Source: Candidatus Hydrogenedentota bacterium (lineage in GTDB: Bacteria; Hydrogenedentota; Hydrogenedentia; Hydrogenedentales; JAJRTN01). Taken from it: a stretch of 64,000 nt of DNA. The notes under the pieces are model-generated. The model searched no databases. It was not told the DNA's origin and saw only the letters and a list, made by a program, of their open reading frames with translations. Of this stretch, positions 51,351 through 59,912 are shown in pieces. A program made the position numbers and the translations under genes. The stretch spans positions 1-64,000 of the forward strand of contig JAJRTN010000106.1 of NCBI GenBank assembly GCA_024278275.1. The letters are read 5' to 3'. Positions within the stretch are counted from its first letter, which is position 1, and the number at the start of each line of letters is the position of its first letter.

Positions 51351-52715
51351 ATGAGCAAAGTAGGCCGCCGTGATTTCTTGAGGGTGTCGTCCGCCATGGG
51401 GCTTGGCGTGGGGCTGGGAGCGGGGTGTGCCACCATGAGCGCCACGGGGGGCGCCGGACGGCCCAAACTGCGGGGACAAACGCCGCCGGGGCGGGCCACG
51501 GCGAACGAAAAAATCACCTTGGGCTTCGTGGGTATCGCGGGCCGGGGTACTCATCTTCTGAAAGACCGGTTCATGCGCCACGCCGACGTGGAGGTGGCGG
51601 CTGTATGCGATGTATATGGCCCCCATCGAGATGCCGCCGTGGCCATCACCGGCGGGAAGGCGAAGGCCTACAGGGATTTCCGGGATCTTCTCGAACGCGA
51701 CGATATCGACGCCATCGTGTGCGCCACGCCGCCCCACTGGCATCCGCTGGTGACCATCATGGCCTGCGAGGCGGGCAAGGATGTGTACTGCGAAAAGCCC
51801 ATGTGCTTCACCCCGGCCGAGGGACAGGCCATGGTTAAGGCGGCGCGGGCCAACCACCGTATCACCCAGGTTGGTACGCAGATTCACGCCACGGAGAATT
51901 ATCACCATGTGGTGGAGATCGTCCGGTCGGGTATTCTGGGCAAAATCTCCAAGGTACATTGCGTCCTGTCGCTCAATGAGGCCCCTAAAGGTATCGGTAA
52001 GCAGGCGAACGCGGCCCCGCCCAAGGACCTTGACTGGGATATGTGGTGCGGCCCCGCGCCGTTACTGCCCTATAACGAAAGCATTTTCAACGCGGGCCAC
52101 CATCGTTACGTGAAGCAGCTCATCGGCAGTTGGATCCACGAGATGGGGCCCCATATCGTGGACCTGCCGGTGTGGGCCATGGGCCGGCCCCAACCCAAGT
52201 CGGTGGTGGCCATGGGCGGAAAATACGCCACCGACGATATCAGCACCATTCCCGATACTTTCGGCGTGTTGTGGGACTATGGTGATTTCATGATGGAGTG
52301 GACCAACATGTGCGCCAGCAGCCACGGTCTTCAGTTTCATGGCGGCAAAGGCATCACCCGTCGTCTCGGCACCTCCTTTCACGGCACCAACGCGACCCTG
52401 TTGGCCGACTACAGCACCATGGAGATTGTTGCCGAAGGCGAGCGACTGGGCGGAAGCGACATCCCGGCGCGTCGGAAACGCAACTGGCCCGACCACGACC
52501 GTGAATTCCTCAATTGCATCAAGACCCGCGAATTGCCCAGTTGCGATGTGGAGAACCACTACAACCTGCACGTGGCGCTCAACCTGGGCAACATTGCCTT
52601 CAACACGGGCCGCATGTTGACCTGGGACAGCGCCGCGGGAACCATCGCGGGAGACGCCGAAACACAGGCGTTGGCCATGCCCGACTACCGGGCGCCCTGG
52701 CAGCTTCCCGCATGA
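51351..52715 (+). CDS. Tat-exported Gfo/Idh/MocA family oxidoreductase (second copy type)
   Basis: 454 residues from the ATG at 51351 (GAGG upstream). The twin-arginine signal GRRDFLRV is followed by a Gly/Leu-rich hydrophobic run ending GAGCATM, which could also serve as a lipobox. The Rossmann domain has GFVGIAGRGTHLL, CATPPHWHPL and CEKPMCFTPAEG with the family's conserved Lys. The C-terminal domain has HEMGPHIVDLP and NWPDHDREFLNCI. It resembles the 23.7-kb gene in layout but is clearly divergent. A metallophosphoesterase gene follows after a short gap. The substrate is presumably a sugar or polyol and is unknown. Confidence 0.9.
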   Translation: MSKVGRRDFLRVSSAMGLGVGLGAGCATMSATGGAGRPKLRGQTPPGRATANEKITLGFVGIAGRGTHLLKDRFMRHADVEVAAVCDVYGPHRDAAVAITGGKAKAYRDFRDLLERDDIDAIVCATPPHWHPLVTIMACEAGKDVYCEKPMCFTPAEGQAMVKAARANHRITQVGTQIHATENYHHVVEIVRSGILGKISKVHCVLSLNEAPKGIGKQANAAPPKDLDWDMWCGPAPLLPYNESIFNAGHHRYVKQLIGSWIHEMGPHIVDLPVWAMGRPQPKSVVAMGGKYATDDISTIPDTFGVLWDYGDFMMEWTNMCASSHGLQFHGGKGITRRLGTSFHGTNATLLADYSTMEIVAEGERLGGSDIPARRKRNWPDHDREFLNCIKTRELPSCDVENHYNLHVALNLGNIAFNTGRMLTWDSAAGTIAGDAETQALAMPDYRAPWQLPA

Positions 52716-52742
52716 TCGGACGAAGGGAGGCGCGGCCGAGCC

Positions 52743-53702
52743 TTGCTTGATACGTCGTATTCCATCGACCACGAAGCACTGCGGGCGCGAACGGGCTCCT
52801 ATCTCTACCAGCTTCGCATGAACATCCAGGCCTATCATGCCGCGGTGGCCGTGGGACAGGGGCGCACCCGTTTTCATCCGGAGAACATGCCTTTTGTGCG
52901 GCGGGCGCTGCACATCGGGCTGCGGGCCACGGGAACCTACTGGTGGGGCCGCCGGAACGCCCGCAATCTCCGAATCCGGGAGAACCGCGTGCAGCTTCGC
53001 CGGCTGCCCGATGCTTTCCAGGGATACCGCATTCTTCACCTGACCGACCTTCATCTCGATTTTGAACCGGCCATCACCCGTGTGCTTATCGAGCGGGTCC
53101 GGGAAATAGACTGTGACCTTTGCGTGATCACCGGCGATTTCCGGGCCGAGACCTGGGGAGACATAACACCCGCCCTTGAACAGACGGCCCGGCTGATACC
53201 GCATATCAAGGCCCCCGTCCATGCCGTACTGGGCAACCACGATTTTCTTGAAATGACCCAGCCCCTGGAGGCCATGGGGGTGGGCATGCTGATCAACGAG
53301 CATGTGTCCGTGGAGCACGATGGCGCGGCCATCCATCTCGTCGGGATTGACGACCCTCACTTTTATGAAACGGATAACCTGGAGAAGGCGACGAAGGGCT
53401 TGCCCCAGGAGGCGACCAAGATACTGCTGAGCCATTCCGCCGAACCTTACCGGGTAGCCCAGGCACGGGGCATTGATCTCATGCTCTGCGGTCACACCCA
53501 CGGTGGTCAGATCTGTCTGCCCGGCGGTTTCGCCCCGGTACGGAACGCCCAGCAACCGGGGTTCATGCTCAACGGCCCCTGGACCTTCCATGAGCTTAGG
53601 GGCTACACCTCGCCCGGCGTGGGGGTTTGCATGGTGCCCGTGCGCTTCTTCTGTCCGCCCGAGGTGACCATCCACACTCTCGAACGCATGCCGAAACCAT
53701 GA
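52743..53702 (+). CDS. calcineurin-like metallophosphoesterase (YkuE/YaeI type)
   Basis: 319 residues from a TTG at 52743, with GGGAGG upstream; an internal ATG at 52818 is the alternative. All five metallophosphoesterase motifs are present: LTDLHL (D-x-H), ITGDF, LGNHDF, LLSHSAEP and CGHTHGGQI. Relatives of this type include UDP-2,3-diacylglucosamine-type and YaeI phospholipid-active enzymes, but there is no membrane anchor here. The 3' end overlaps the DUF2156 gene by 4 bp (ATGA), so the two are translationally coupled, and a lipid or envelope phosphate substrate is plausible. Confidence 0.85.
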   Translation: MLDTSYSIDHEALRARTGSYLYQLRMNIQAYHAAVAVGQGRTRFHPENMPFVRRALHIGLRATGTYWWGRRNARNLRIRENRVQLRRLPDAFQGYRILHLTDLHLDFEPAITRVLIERVREIDCDLCVITGDFRAETWGDITPALEQTARLIPHIKAPVHAVLGNHDFLEMTQPLEAMGVGMLINEHVSVEHDGAAIHLVGIDDPHFYETDNLEKATKGLPQEATKILLSHSAEPYRVAQARGIDLMLCGHTHGGQICLPGGFAPVRNAQQPGFMLNGPWTFHELRGYTSPGVGVCMVPVRFFCPPEVTIHTLERMPKP

Positions 53703-54679
53703 GTGCTCCGAGTCCGGCCGTCTTGCTGGAAATCGTGCGGGCGTGGGGAACCCATTCGCTGGCCTACGCGGCGTTGCAGCCGGGCATGCACTATTTTGGC
53801 GATCCGGCGCGGGGTTACGTGGCCTATCGCCCCTGCCTGGGGCACGCGGTGGTGCTGGGCGATCCCCTGTGTCCCCCGGAGGGGCGCGCCGATCTGCTGC
53901 ATTCCTTCGTGAAGGCCATGCCCCGCCCGGTCTTCATGCAGGTCATGACGGAAACCGCCGCCCTCCTCCGCGACCTGGATCTTCTTGTGACGCCCGTGGG
54001 GGTGGAGAGCGAGATCGACGTGGCGGATTTCTGCCTGCGGGGCAAGCGCAAGGCCGACCTTCGCCATTATCGAAACAAGGCGCGACAGGGCGGCGTGAGG
54101 ATATACGAGGCCCCCGACACGCAGACATCCCGCACGGCCCTGGACACCATCAGCCGGGAATGGCTTCGCAATAAGTCCTTCTTTTCCCGGGAATTGTCCT
54201 TCTTGGCCCGGCCCTACATTGCCCGGCCCGAGGCGGAAACACGGCTGTTTGTGGCCGAAGTGGGGATCCGGCCCGTGGCCTTCGTGGTACTCGATCCCAT
54301 GTTCGCGGCATGTGCCTGCCGCGGCTACACGGTGACCATTCTCCGACACCGAAACGGCGTTCCCGAAGGCACGGTGGATGCCATCAACCTGCGCATTATC
54401 GAGCAACTGCGTGCCGAGGAGGTGCCCGTGCTGAGTCTCGGGGTCAGTCCCTTTCGGGGTATTGGTGAACTTGCCCGAACCGATGGACCGGGCGCACGCG
54501 CCGCCTATGCGCTGTTTCTCGCGCTACGCCGGTGGGGTTCGCCGGTGTATCATTTCAAGGGCCTTGTATTTCACAAGAGCCGCTACCGTGCGCGGGAAGT
54601 GCCGGTTTACGTGGCGAGCCGGGGACCGTTGGGCCTGCTGCCCCTCTACGCCGCGGCCCGCGCCTGCCGCATGTTGTGA
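53699..54679 (+). CDS. DUF2156 (phosphatidylglycerol lysyltransferase C-terminal type) protein
   Basis: 326 residues. It matches the soluble GNAT-like catalytic part of MprF/LysX-type proteins: GYVAYRPCLGHAVVLGDPLCP, KADLRHYRNKARQGGVRIYE, and the late block VDAINLRIIEQLRAEEVPVLSLGVSP. The membrane flippase domain of MprF is absent. Such proteins use aminoacyl-tRNA to modify lipids or other acceptors. Its ATG overlaps the metallophosphoesterase stop. The pairing suggests a shared envelope-lipid task. The acceptor is unknown, and the closing helix LGLLPLYAAARAC may touch the membrane. Confidence 0.8.
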   Translation: MSAPSPAVLLEIVRAWGTHSLAYAALQPGMHYFGDPARGYVAYRPCLGHAVVLGDPLCPPEGRADLLHSFVKAMPRPVFMQVMTETAALLRDLDLLVTPVGVESEIDVADFCLRGKRKADLRHYRNKARQGGVRIYEAPDTQTSRTALDTISREWLRNKSFFSRELSFLARPYIARPEAETRLFVAEVGIRPVAFVVLDPMFAACACRGYTVTILRHRNGVPEGTVDAINLRIIEQLRAEEVPVLSLGVSPFRGIGELARTDGPGARAAYALFLALRRWGSPVYHFKGLVFHKSRYRAREVPVYVASRGPLGLLPLYAAARACRML

Positions 54680-54798
54680 CCAACACGGACTGATAACGAA
54701 GCATAGGCTCTCTTGTAACCGTTCACCGCCTTCCGCGTCCGTCATTGCGAAGAAGGCCGCTATCCCCACAGGGCCGTATCCCTTTGTGACCGTTGGTG
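54680..54798. other. convergent spacer with repeat fragment
   Basis: A short spacer between the DUF2156 gene and wecC that run toward each other. It holds CGTCATTGCGAAGAAGGCCG (about 54742-54761), a fragment of the dispersed element seen near 10.05 and 38.57 kb. No terminator with a clear T-run is visible. Confidence 0.5.
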
Positions 54799-56070
54799 TT
54801 ATTCCGTCCCCACGCCATTGCCAGCGCCCAGCACCCGGACACGAAAACCGGCTGCTTTCCACGCCGTGTGTTCGAGCTGATTACGCGTATCGTAAAGGCA
54901 GCGATGGCGCATGGCGGCGCCCACCGTTTCGGGGTCGAGGTTCAGGTACTGCTGGTGGTCCGTGAGGAGCAGGAGCAGATCGGCTCCCTGGATACATTCC
55001 CCGCACGGCACGAGCGGGAAAGGCGGTCGCGTTACGTGCGGGTCGTGAATGGCCACCGTGATACCTTCATTTTCGAGCAGTTCCACCACGGCCAGGGCGG
55101 GACTCTCCCGGAGATCGTCCACATTGCCCTTGTAGGCCAGCCCCAACACGGCCACCTTGGGTTTGTCGAAACCCTCCAAGAGGCGCAGTGCTGAGGACAC
55201 CACGTGGCGGGGCATGTCGTTATTACACTGGCGCGCCATGCGGATGATACGCGACTTTTCGCGCTGCAACTCCACCAGGAACCAGGGGTCCACCGAGATG
55301 CAGTGCCCCCCCACGCCGGGACCGGCGTGGTGAAGGTCCACGCGGGGGTGACGGTTGGCGAATCGGCGCACCTCCCAAAAGTTGATGCCCAGGTCTTCGC
55401 AGAGCACGGCCGTCTCGTTGGCCAGGGCGATGTTCACGTCGCGGTAGGTGTTTTCGACAAGCTTCACCATTTCCGCGGTATCCACACCGGTAAGAAAGAT
55501 CGTGCCCTCCACGAAGGAGGCATAGAGTTCCCGGGCGCGCCGCGCGCTCTCCTCGTCGTAGCCGCCGATGACGCGGTCGTTGTCGATGAGTTCCTTGAGA
55601 ATTTTTCCCGGTAGAACACGCTCGGGACAGTGGGCAAGAAAGATGTCTTCGCCTACGATGAGGCCGGAGCGTTCCAGGAGCGGGCGAATCAGGCACCGGC
55701 AGGTGCCGGGGGGTGAAGTGGATTCGAGGATCACCAGCGAACCTTTGGAGAGACAGGGCACGATACTCTCGGTCGCCCTGGTGACAAAGGTCATGTCCGC
55801 CCTTTTGTCGGAAGTAAGCGGCGTGGGCAGGGCGAGGATGAAAACATCCGCCCCTTCGGGTGCCTGCGCCGCGCGGAGATTTCCCGATCCCGTGGCCGCG
55901 CGTACCAGGGTCTGAAGCCCCGGTTCCTCGATGTGGATGCCACCATTGTTGACCGTCTCCACCACGTGGGACGACACGTCCACGCCCAGCACATGGTAGC
56001 CGTTCGTGGCGAGAACACTCGCCGTGGGCAAACCAATGTAGCCCAGGCCCAGCACGCATACTTTTTTCAT
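54799..56070 (-). CDS. wecC: UDP-N-acetyl-D-mannosamine dehydrogenase
   Basis: 423 residues. It oxidises UDP-ManNAc to UDP-ManNAcA with two NAD. The N-terminal NAD fold has GLGYIGLPTASVLA. The central helix region has VENTYRDVNIALANE. The motif GPGVGGHCISVDPWFL carries the catalytic Cys and is the WecC/UGDH signature. It is downstream of pyrE and wecB on the same strand, and wecB makes its substrate, which favours WecC over a plain UDP-glucose dehydrogenase. The ATG at 56070 gives the standard N-terminus MKKVCVLG. Confidence 0.88.
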   Translation of the reverse strand: MKKVCVLGLGYIGLPTASVLATNGYHVLGVDVSSHVVETVNNGGIHIEEPGLQTLVRAATGSGNLRAAQAPEGADVFILALPTPLTSDKRADMTFVTRATESIVPCLSKGSLVILESTSPPGTCRCLIRPLLERSGLIVGEDIFLAHCPERVLPGKILKELIDNDRVIGGYDEESARRARELYASFVEGTIFLTGVDTAEMVKLVENTYRDVNIALANETAVLCEDLGINFWEVRRFANRHPRVDLHHAGPGVGGHCISVDPWFLVELQREKSRIIRMARQCNNDMPRHVVSSALRLLEGFDKPKVAVLGLAYKGNVDDLRESPALAVVELLENEGITVAIHDPHVTRPPFPLVPCGECIQGADLLLLLTDHQQYLNLDPETVGAAMRHRCLYDTRNQLEHTAWKAAGFRVRVLGAGNGVGTE

Positions 56071-56093
56071 GCAACCACTCCCGGTTGTTTGAA

Positions 56094-56624
56094 TCATCCA
56101 CGTGAGGCTTCGAGGGCCGAGCGCGTGAAGAGGGCGCCCAGCGCGATACCTTCCGCCGCCAGCTTTTCCTCGCCGCCCGCCTCGCGGTTGATTACGCAGA
56201 GCGCCGTATCGACGACCGCGCCCAATTCGCGAAGCTGCCTGGTGGAGATAATGATCTGTCCGCCCGAGGTGACCACGTCCTCGATGATAAGCAGCTTCCT
56301 GCCCTTTGGATCCGGGCCTTCCGCAAACTTACAGGTGCCGTATTCCTTGGCTTTCTTGCGCACGAAAAGCACGGGCAGCCCGCTTACCTGGGAGATCATG
56401 GTGGCAATGGGGATGCCGCCCATTTCCAGGGCGGCCAGCATCTCCGTCCCTTCCGGGATGGCTTTGCTCATGCCCTCGGCGATGTCCTTCAGGATGGCGG
56501 GGTCCGATTCAAACTGGTACTTGTCGAAATAGGTGTCGCTGGTCACGCCGCTGCGGAGAAGAAATTTTCCGTGTAATTCCGCCACCTTCAGGATGCGTTG
56601 GGCCAGGTCCAGGTGCTTGCTCAT
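56094..56624 (-). CDS. pyrE: orotate phosphoribosyltransferase
   Basis: 176 residues, short-form PyrE. It makes orotidine 5'-phosphate from orotate and PRPP. The PRPP-binding motif LLIIEDVVTSGGQII is present, with FVRKKAKEYG and LRSGVTSDTYFDKYQFE, the archaeal/Bacillus-like N-terminal segment. It sits between wecB and wecC with gaps of about 230 and 20 bp. Uridine nucleotide supply for UDP-sugar formation is a possible reason, but chance placement is equally possible. Confidence 0.93.
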   Translation of the reverse strand: MSKHLDLAQRILKVAELHGKFLLRSGVTSDTYFDKYQFESDPAILKDIAEGMSKAIPEGTEMLAALEMGGIPIATMISQVSGLPVLFVRKKAKEYGTCKFAEGPDPKGRKLLIIEDVVTSGGQIIISTRQLRELGAVVDTALCVINREAGGEEKLAAEGIALGALFTRSALEASRG

Positions 56625-56756
56625 GGATTGGAAGTGTCCTTTCAGTTGCCGCCGCGTCTCGCGACCGTACGGTTCAATTCGTGGTCACGCGAAAGTGGGG
56701 CTTGGATTGTTCAGTACTCGTCCATGTCATCATTGCCTTACTTAATGGCAATTTTT

Positions 56757-56844
56757 TCAACCACGAAATACACAAAATACACAAAAGAAAATAAAGAAGG
56801 CCCCCTTCCTTTAAGGTTTCTTTTTTCGTGTATTTCGTGGTTGA
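56757..56844. repeat. 17-bp perfect inverted repeat between wecB and pyrE
   Basis: TCAACCACGAAATACAC (56757-56773) pairs with GTGTATTTCGTGGTTGA (56828-56844) across 54 nt. The same phrase occurs near 296-318. The long loop and missing T-run make it a repeat element rather than a clear terminator. Confidence 0.75.
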
Positions 56845-56857
56845 TCCATTTTTCGGG

Positions 56858-57988
56858 TCACGCGTGGATTCCGCGCTGGTTTTGCGCCAGGTCGGCTAAA
56901 TGGCCGGCGATACGCTCGGAGGCGTGGCCATCGCCGAAGGGATTCACGGCACTTGCCATTTGGTTGTAGTCGGCTTCTTTATCAAGGAGTTGCTGCACCT
57001 CGCGCGCAATATCCGCCCGCTTTGTGCCCACCAGTTTAGACACGCCCGCGTCAACGGCCTCCGGCCGTTCCGTCGTGTCGCGCATGACCAGCACCGGCGT
57101 GCCCAGGGAGGGGGCTTCCTCCTGGATGCCGCCCGAGTCGGTGAGGATGAGATAAGCCTTTTTCTGAAGTTGCACGAAGGGCAGATAACCCAGGGGTTCC
57201 ACGAGACGGATTCGTTCATGTCCCCGGAGTATTTCACATGCCGCCTTCCGCACGTTGGGGTTGGGGTGCATGGGATAAATCACCTCAACATTATCATTGT
57301 GGTTCACCACGTCCCGCATGGCCGAACACATCTCGCGAAAAGGCGCGCCGAAGCTTTCGCGACGGTGGGCGGTAACCAGGATTAACCGGCGGTCCGCGCC
57401 CGCCCGTTCCAGGAATGGGTCGTCGAAGGAACAGGGCTGCTTCGCGGCCCACAGCAGCGCGTCGATGGCCGTGTTCCCCGTGACGACGATCTGTTCGGGC
57501 GGAATGTTTTCCGCCAGGAGATTCTCCCGGGCGCGCTCGGTGGGCGCGTAGTGGTAGTCGCAAAGTGCGTCGGCCAGGCGACGGTTCATTTCCTCGGGGA
57601 AAGGGTGCCATTTGTCATGGGTGCGCAGCCCCGCCTCGACATGCCCCACCGGCGCCCGGTGGTAATGGGCGGCCAGCGCCGCGGCGAAGGACGTGGTCGT
57701 GTCGCCATGGATTAACACCACATCCGGGGATTCCGCCTCGAGTACCCCGCTCACGCCGGTGAGTACCTTGGTGGTGATATCCGCGACGGACTGATTATGG
57801 ACCATCACATTCAGGTCGTAGTGGACGGTCAGGCCGAAAAGGTGGATGACCGAATCCATCATGTCCCGGTGCTGTCCGCTTACGCATAGGCGCGTATCGA
57901 AGATATCCCGCCGTGCTTCCAGCGCGGCGACAAGAGGGGCCATTTTAATGGCCTCCGGGCGCGTGCCCACGACAACCAATACCTTCAT
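56858..57988 (-). CDS. wecB: UDP-N-acetylglucosamine 2-epimerase (non-hydrolysing)
   Basis: 376 residues. It converts UDP-GlcNAc to UDP-ManNAc. The start MKVLVVVGTRPEAIKMAPLV is the family hallmark. Further on are VHGDTTTSFAAALAA-like VLIHGDTTTS, GHVEAGLRTHDKWHPFPEEMNR, TAHRRESFG and LTDSGGIQEEAPSLGTPVLVMRDTTERPEAV. The ATG at 57988 gives this exact N-terminus. WecC is encoded downstream on the same strand, so the pair yields UDP-ManNAcA for a surface glycan or teichuronic-type polymer. Confidence 0.96.
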   Translation of the reverse strand: MKVLVVVGTRPEAIKMAPLVAALEARRDIFDTRLCVSGQHRDMMDSVIHLFGLTVHYDLNVMVHNQSVADITTKVLTGVSGVLEAESPDVVLIHGDTTTSFAAALAAHYHRAPVGHVEAGLRTHDKWHPFPEEMNRRLADALCDYHYAPTERARENLLAENIPPEQIVVTGNTAIDALLWAAKQPCSFDDPFLERAGADRRLILVTAHRRESFGAPFREMCSAMRDVVNHNDNVEVIYPMHPNPNVRKAACEILRGHERIRLVEPLGYLPFVQLQKKAYLILTDSGGIQEEAPSLGTPVLVMRDTTERPEAVDAGVSKLVGTKRADIAREVQQLLDKEADYNQMASAVNPFGDGHASERIAGHLADLAQNQRGIHA

Positions 57989-58595
57989 ATACAAAACACT
58001 CCGAGAAAAAACAGACTGGGATCGAGGGATTATACACATTCGAGGCCGGGTCGCGCAGAGGCAGCTTCAGTCCCTCCCTTCCGGCATTCCCGCAAAAGCG
58101 GGAAAGGGATATGGTGGGCCAAGGCCCACCCTACGAATTGAGAAAGGCCTTCTTCCAAGGGAGGCTGTTTCGTCGTCAAGGTTTCCGTCTTTTCTTATGT
58201 GGCACAGCCGCCCCCGGCTGTGGGCCGATAGGCCCCATTCCTCCACCGGGAGTAGAATACGTCTTGGTCTGGTGTGAAGCATGCTTGGTAAAACGCTTGT
58301 AAATGGAGCCCTTTCGGGCTCCACAGCCCCCGGTTCGGGCCGAGTACGGCCTACAGAGGGCGGCTGTGCCACATCTACTGTGCCGCCACATTTACTCTCC
58401 CCCCCCCCGGCGTAGCTGGAACCGAAAAGTTGACATCATTCCTGATCGTAAGGATACCCTATAAATACAGGCCCATAACGGTGTTGTGAAAAGTATTCCG
58501 CTCAAAATGAACTAAACTCAATTGCTAAGCGACCAGGGTGCGCATGAAGTGACGGCGCGCGTGTGGTACCATGGCATTGAGGAGGATACACGGAA
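57989..58595. repeat. repeat-rich divergent spacer between wecB and the pseudopilin gene
   Basis: Contains a third copy of the GGTGGGCC-AA-GGCCCACC palindrome (58113-58130), preceded by CCCGCAAAAGCGGG. It has a full copy of the ATGTGGCACAGCCGCCCCC element (58198-58237) and a partial inverted copy (about 58355-58375). A run of ten C lies at about 58399-58408. TTGACA (58430-58435) with a weak -10 at 58453-58458 could serve the pseudopilin gene. No gene is supported here. Confidence 0.6.
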
Positions 58596-59447
58596 ATGCC
58601 GGGAACACGCCGCAACGCCTTTACGTTAATCGAACTTCTCGTGGTCATCGCCATTATCAGCATTCTCGCGGCCATGCTGTTGCCGGGCCTGAGCCGCGCG
58701 CGGGAAGCGGCGCGGCGCGTGAGTTGCGCCAACAACCTGCGCCAAATGGGCCTCGCTTTGGAGATGTACGCCAATGAAAACGGCGGCCGCTTCCCCACCA
58801 TTCAGCGCCGCGTCGGGCCCGGTTGCTCCCGCTCCAACGACGGGGTTCTCATGTTCGACGGACCGTCCCTGTACCCCGAATACATGACCGACGCCGCCGT
58901 GTTGGCGTGTCCTTCCCACCCGGACGCGGTGAGCGAAGTGGCGGCGGGCCGGTGGAACCGCGCGGACGGACCGGACGGGACGCGGCGGGGCGGTTCGACC
59001 GACCCCTGTCTCTTCGACCAGCTCGCCTATTTCTACCTGGGTTTCCACCTGGAGAGTGAATGGATGCGCGAACCGGGAACGCGGGACGCCTCGGAGTCCT
59101 TCGTTGCCGCGTTCCGGGCGCTCATCACCAGCGGAGACACGGAGCGTTACGACTCGGAATGGAGCTTCGTGGACGATTTCGGCGTGTCCCACACCGCCAT
59201 GCGCCTGCGCCATGGCGCGGAACGTTTCCAGATCAAGGATATTAACAATCCTTCGGCCTCGAACATTTCGGATACGCGGATTCCCGTGCTCTACGACCGC
59301 ATCGATATTGATGCCAAAGGCTTCAACCATGTTCCGGGGGGCGGTAACGTGCTTTTCATGGACGGTCACGTAGAGTTCGTGAAGTATCCCGGCGATTTCC
59401 CCATCAGCCGTGCCTGGGCACGCGTGGTGGACCAACTGGACCTGTGA
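58596..59447 (+). CDS. type IV pilin-like/type II secretion pseudopilin with H-X9-DG motif
   Basis: 283 residues. It starts with a prepilin peptidase site and the hydrophobic helix [19 protein letters not shown], cleaved before Phe. The [24 protein letters not shown] block and the C-terminal [15 protein letters not shown] (His-x9-Asp-Gly) are hallmarks of the DUF1559-like protein set, which is greatly expanded in Planctomycetota, Verrucomicrobiota, Lentisphaerota and Hydrogenedentota. These proteins probably sit in the periplasm on a pseudopilus-like structure. Function of individual copies is unknown. It is a monocistronic gene with repeat-rich flanks. Confidence 0.9.
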   Translation: MPGTRRNAFTLIELLVVIAIISILAAMLLPGLSRAREAARRVSCANNLRQMGLALEMYANENGGRFPTIQRRVGPGCSRSNDGVLMFDGPSLYPEYMTDAAVLACPSHPDAVSEVAAGRWNRADGPDGTRRGGSTDPCLFDQLAYFYLGFHLESEWMREPGTRDASESFVAAFRALITSGDTERYDSEWSFVDDFGVSHTAMRLRHGAERFQIKDINNPSASNISDTRIPVLYDRIDIDAKGFNHVPGGGNVLFMDGHVEFVKYPGDFPISRAWARVVDQLDL

Positions 59448-59912
59448 CACGAAAAAAATCGGAACCCCGCCAGGAGGGCCGTGTAAGCTCATCGGCCCCT
59501 GTCCTCTTTACCGAGCCAAACGGTTGCACGGCCCCGAGGAAATCCCATACGCCCACCCACCAGACTGGATGTCCCCACGGGATTATGTCCGCATGGTCAA
59601 AGATACATGTATACTCCTCCCGTCCGTCATTCCCGCGAAACAGGAATTCACGAAAAAGAGCAGGGAACTGCTCCCTGTCATGGTTCCCCGCTTTCACGGG
59701 GATGAGGGTAATGCAGAAGGGGCTTCCAATCGCGTTGAATGCGGCAGGATGGGCATCCACTTTTTTTTGGAGCCATGGTTCTCCGTGGAAACAAGAACCG
59801 GAACCCGGCCAGGCCCGATAAGGTTTTGGCAAAGTGAAGATCTGATATCATCTAAATCCTTTTTCAATATCCCAATAGGGCGTACTTCCCGCGCCATACG
59901 GAAGGATCCGCC
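59448..59912. repeat. spacer with dispersed repeats before the GH43-like gene
   Basis: About 465 bp with no supported gene. It contains CGTCATTCCCGCGAAA (59629-59644) and a later CCCCGCTTTCACGGGGATGA (59687-59706), ends of a familiar dispersed hairpin type. An element GAGCCATGGTTCTCCGTGGAAAC (about 59770-59792) followed by GAACCGGAACCCGGCC matches the family at 0.5 and 8.2 kb. The last 80 bp are more AT-rich and probably hold the promoter of the next gene. Confidence 0.55.
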
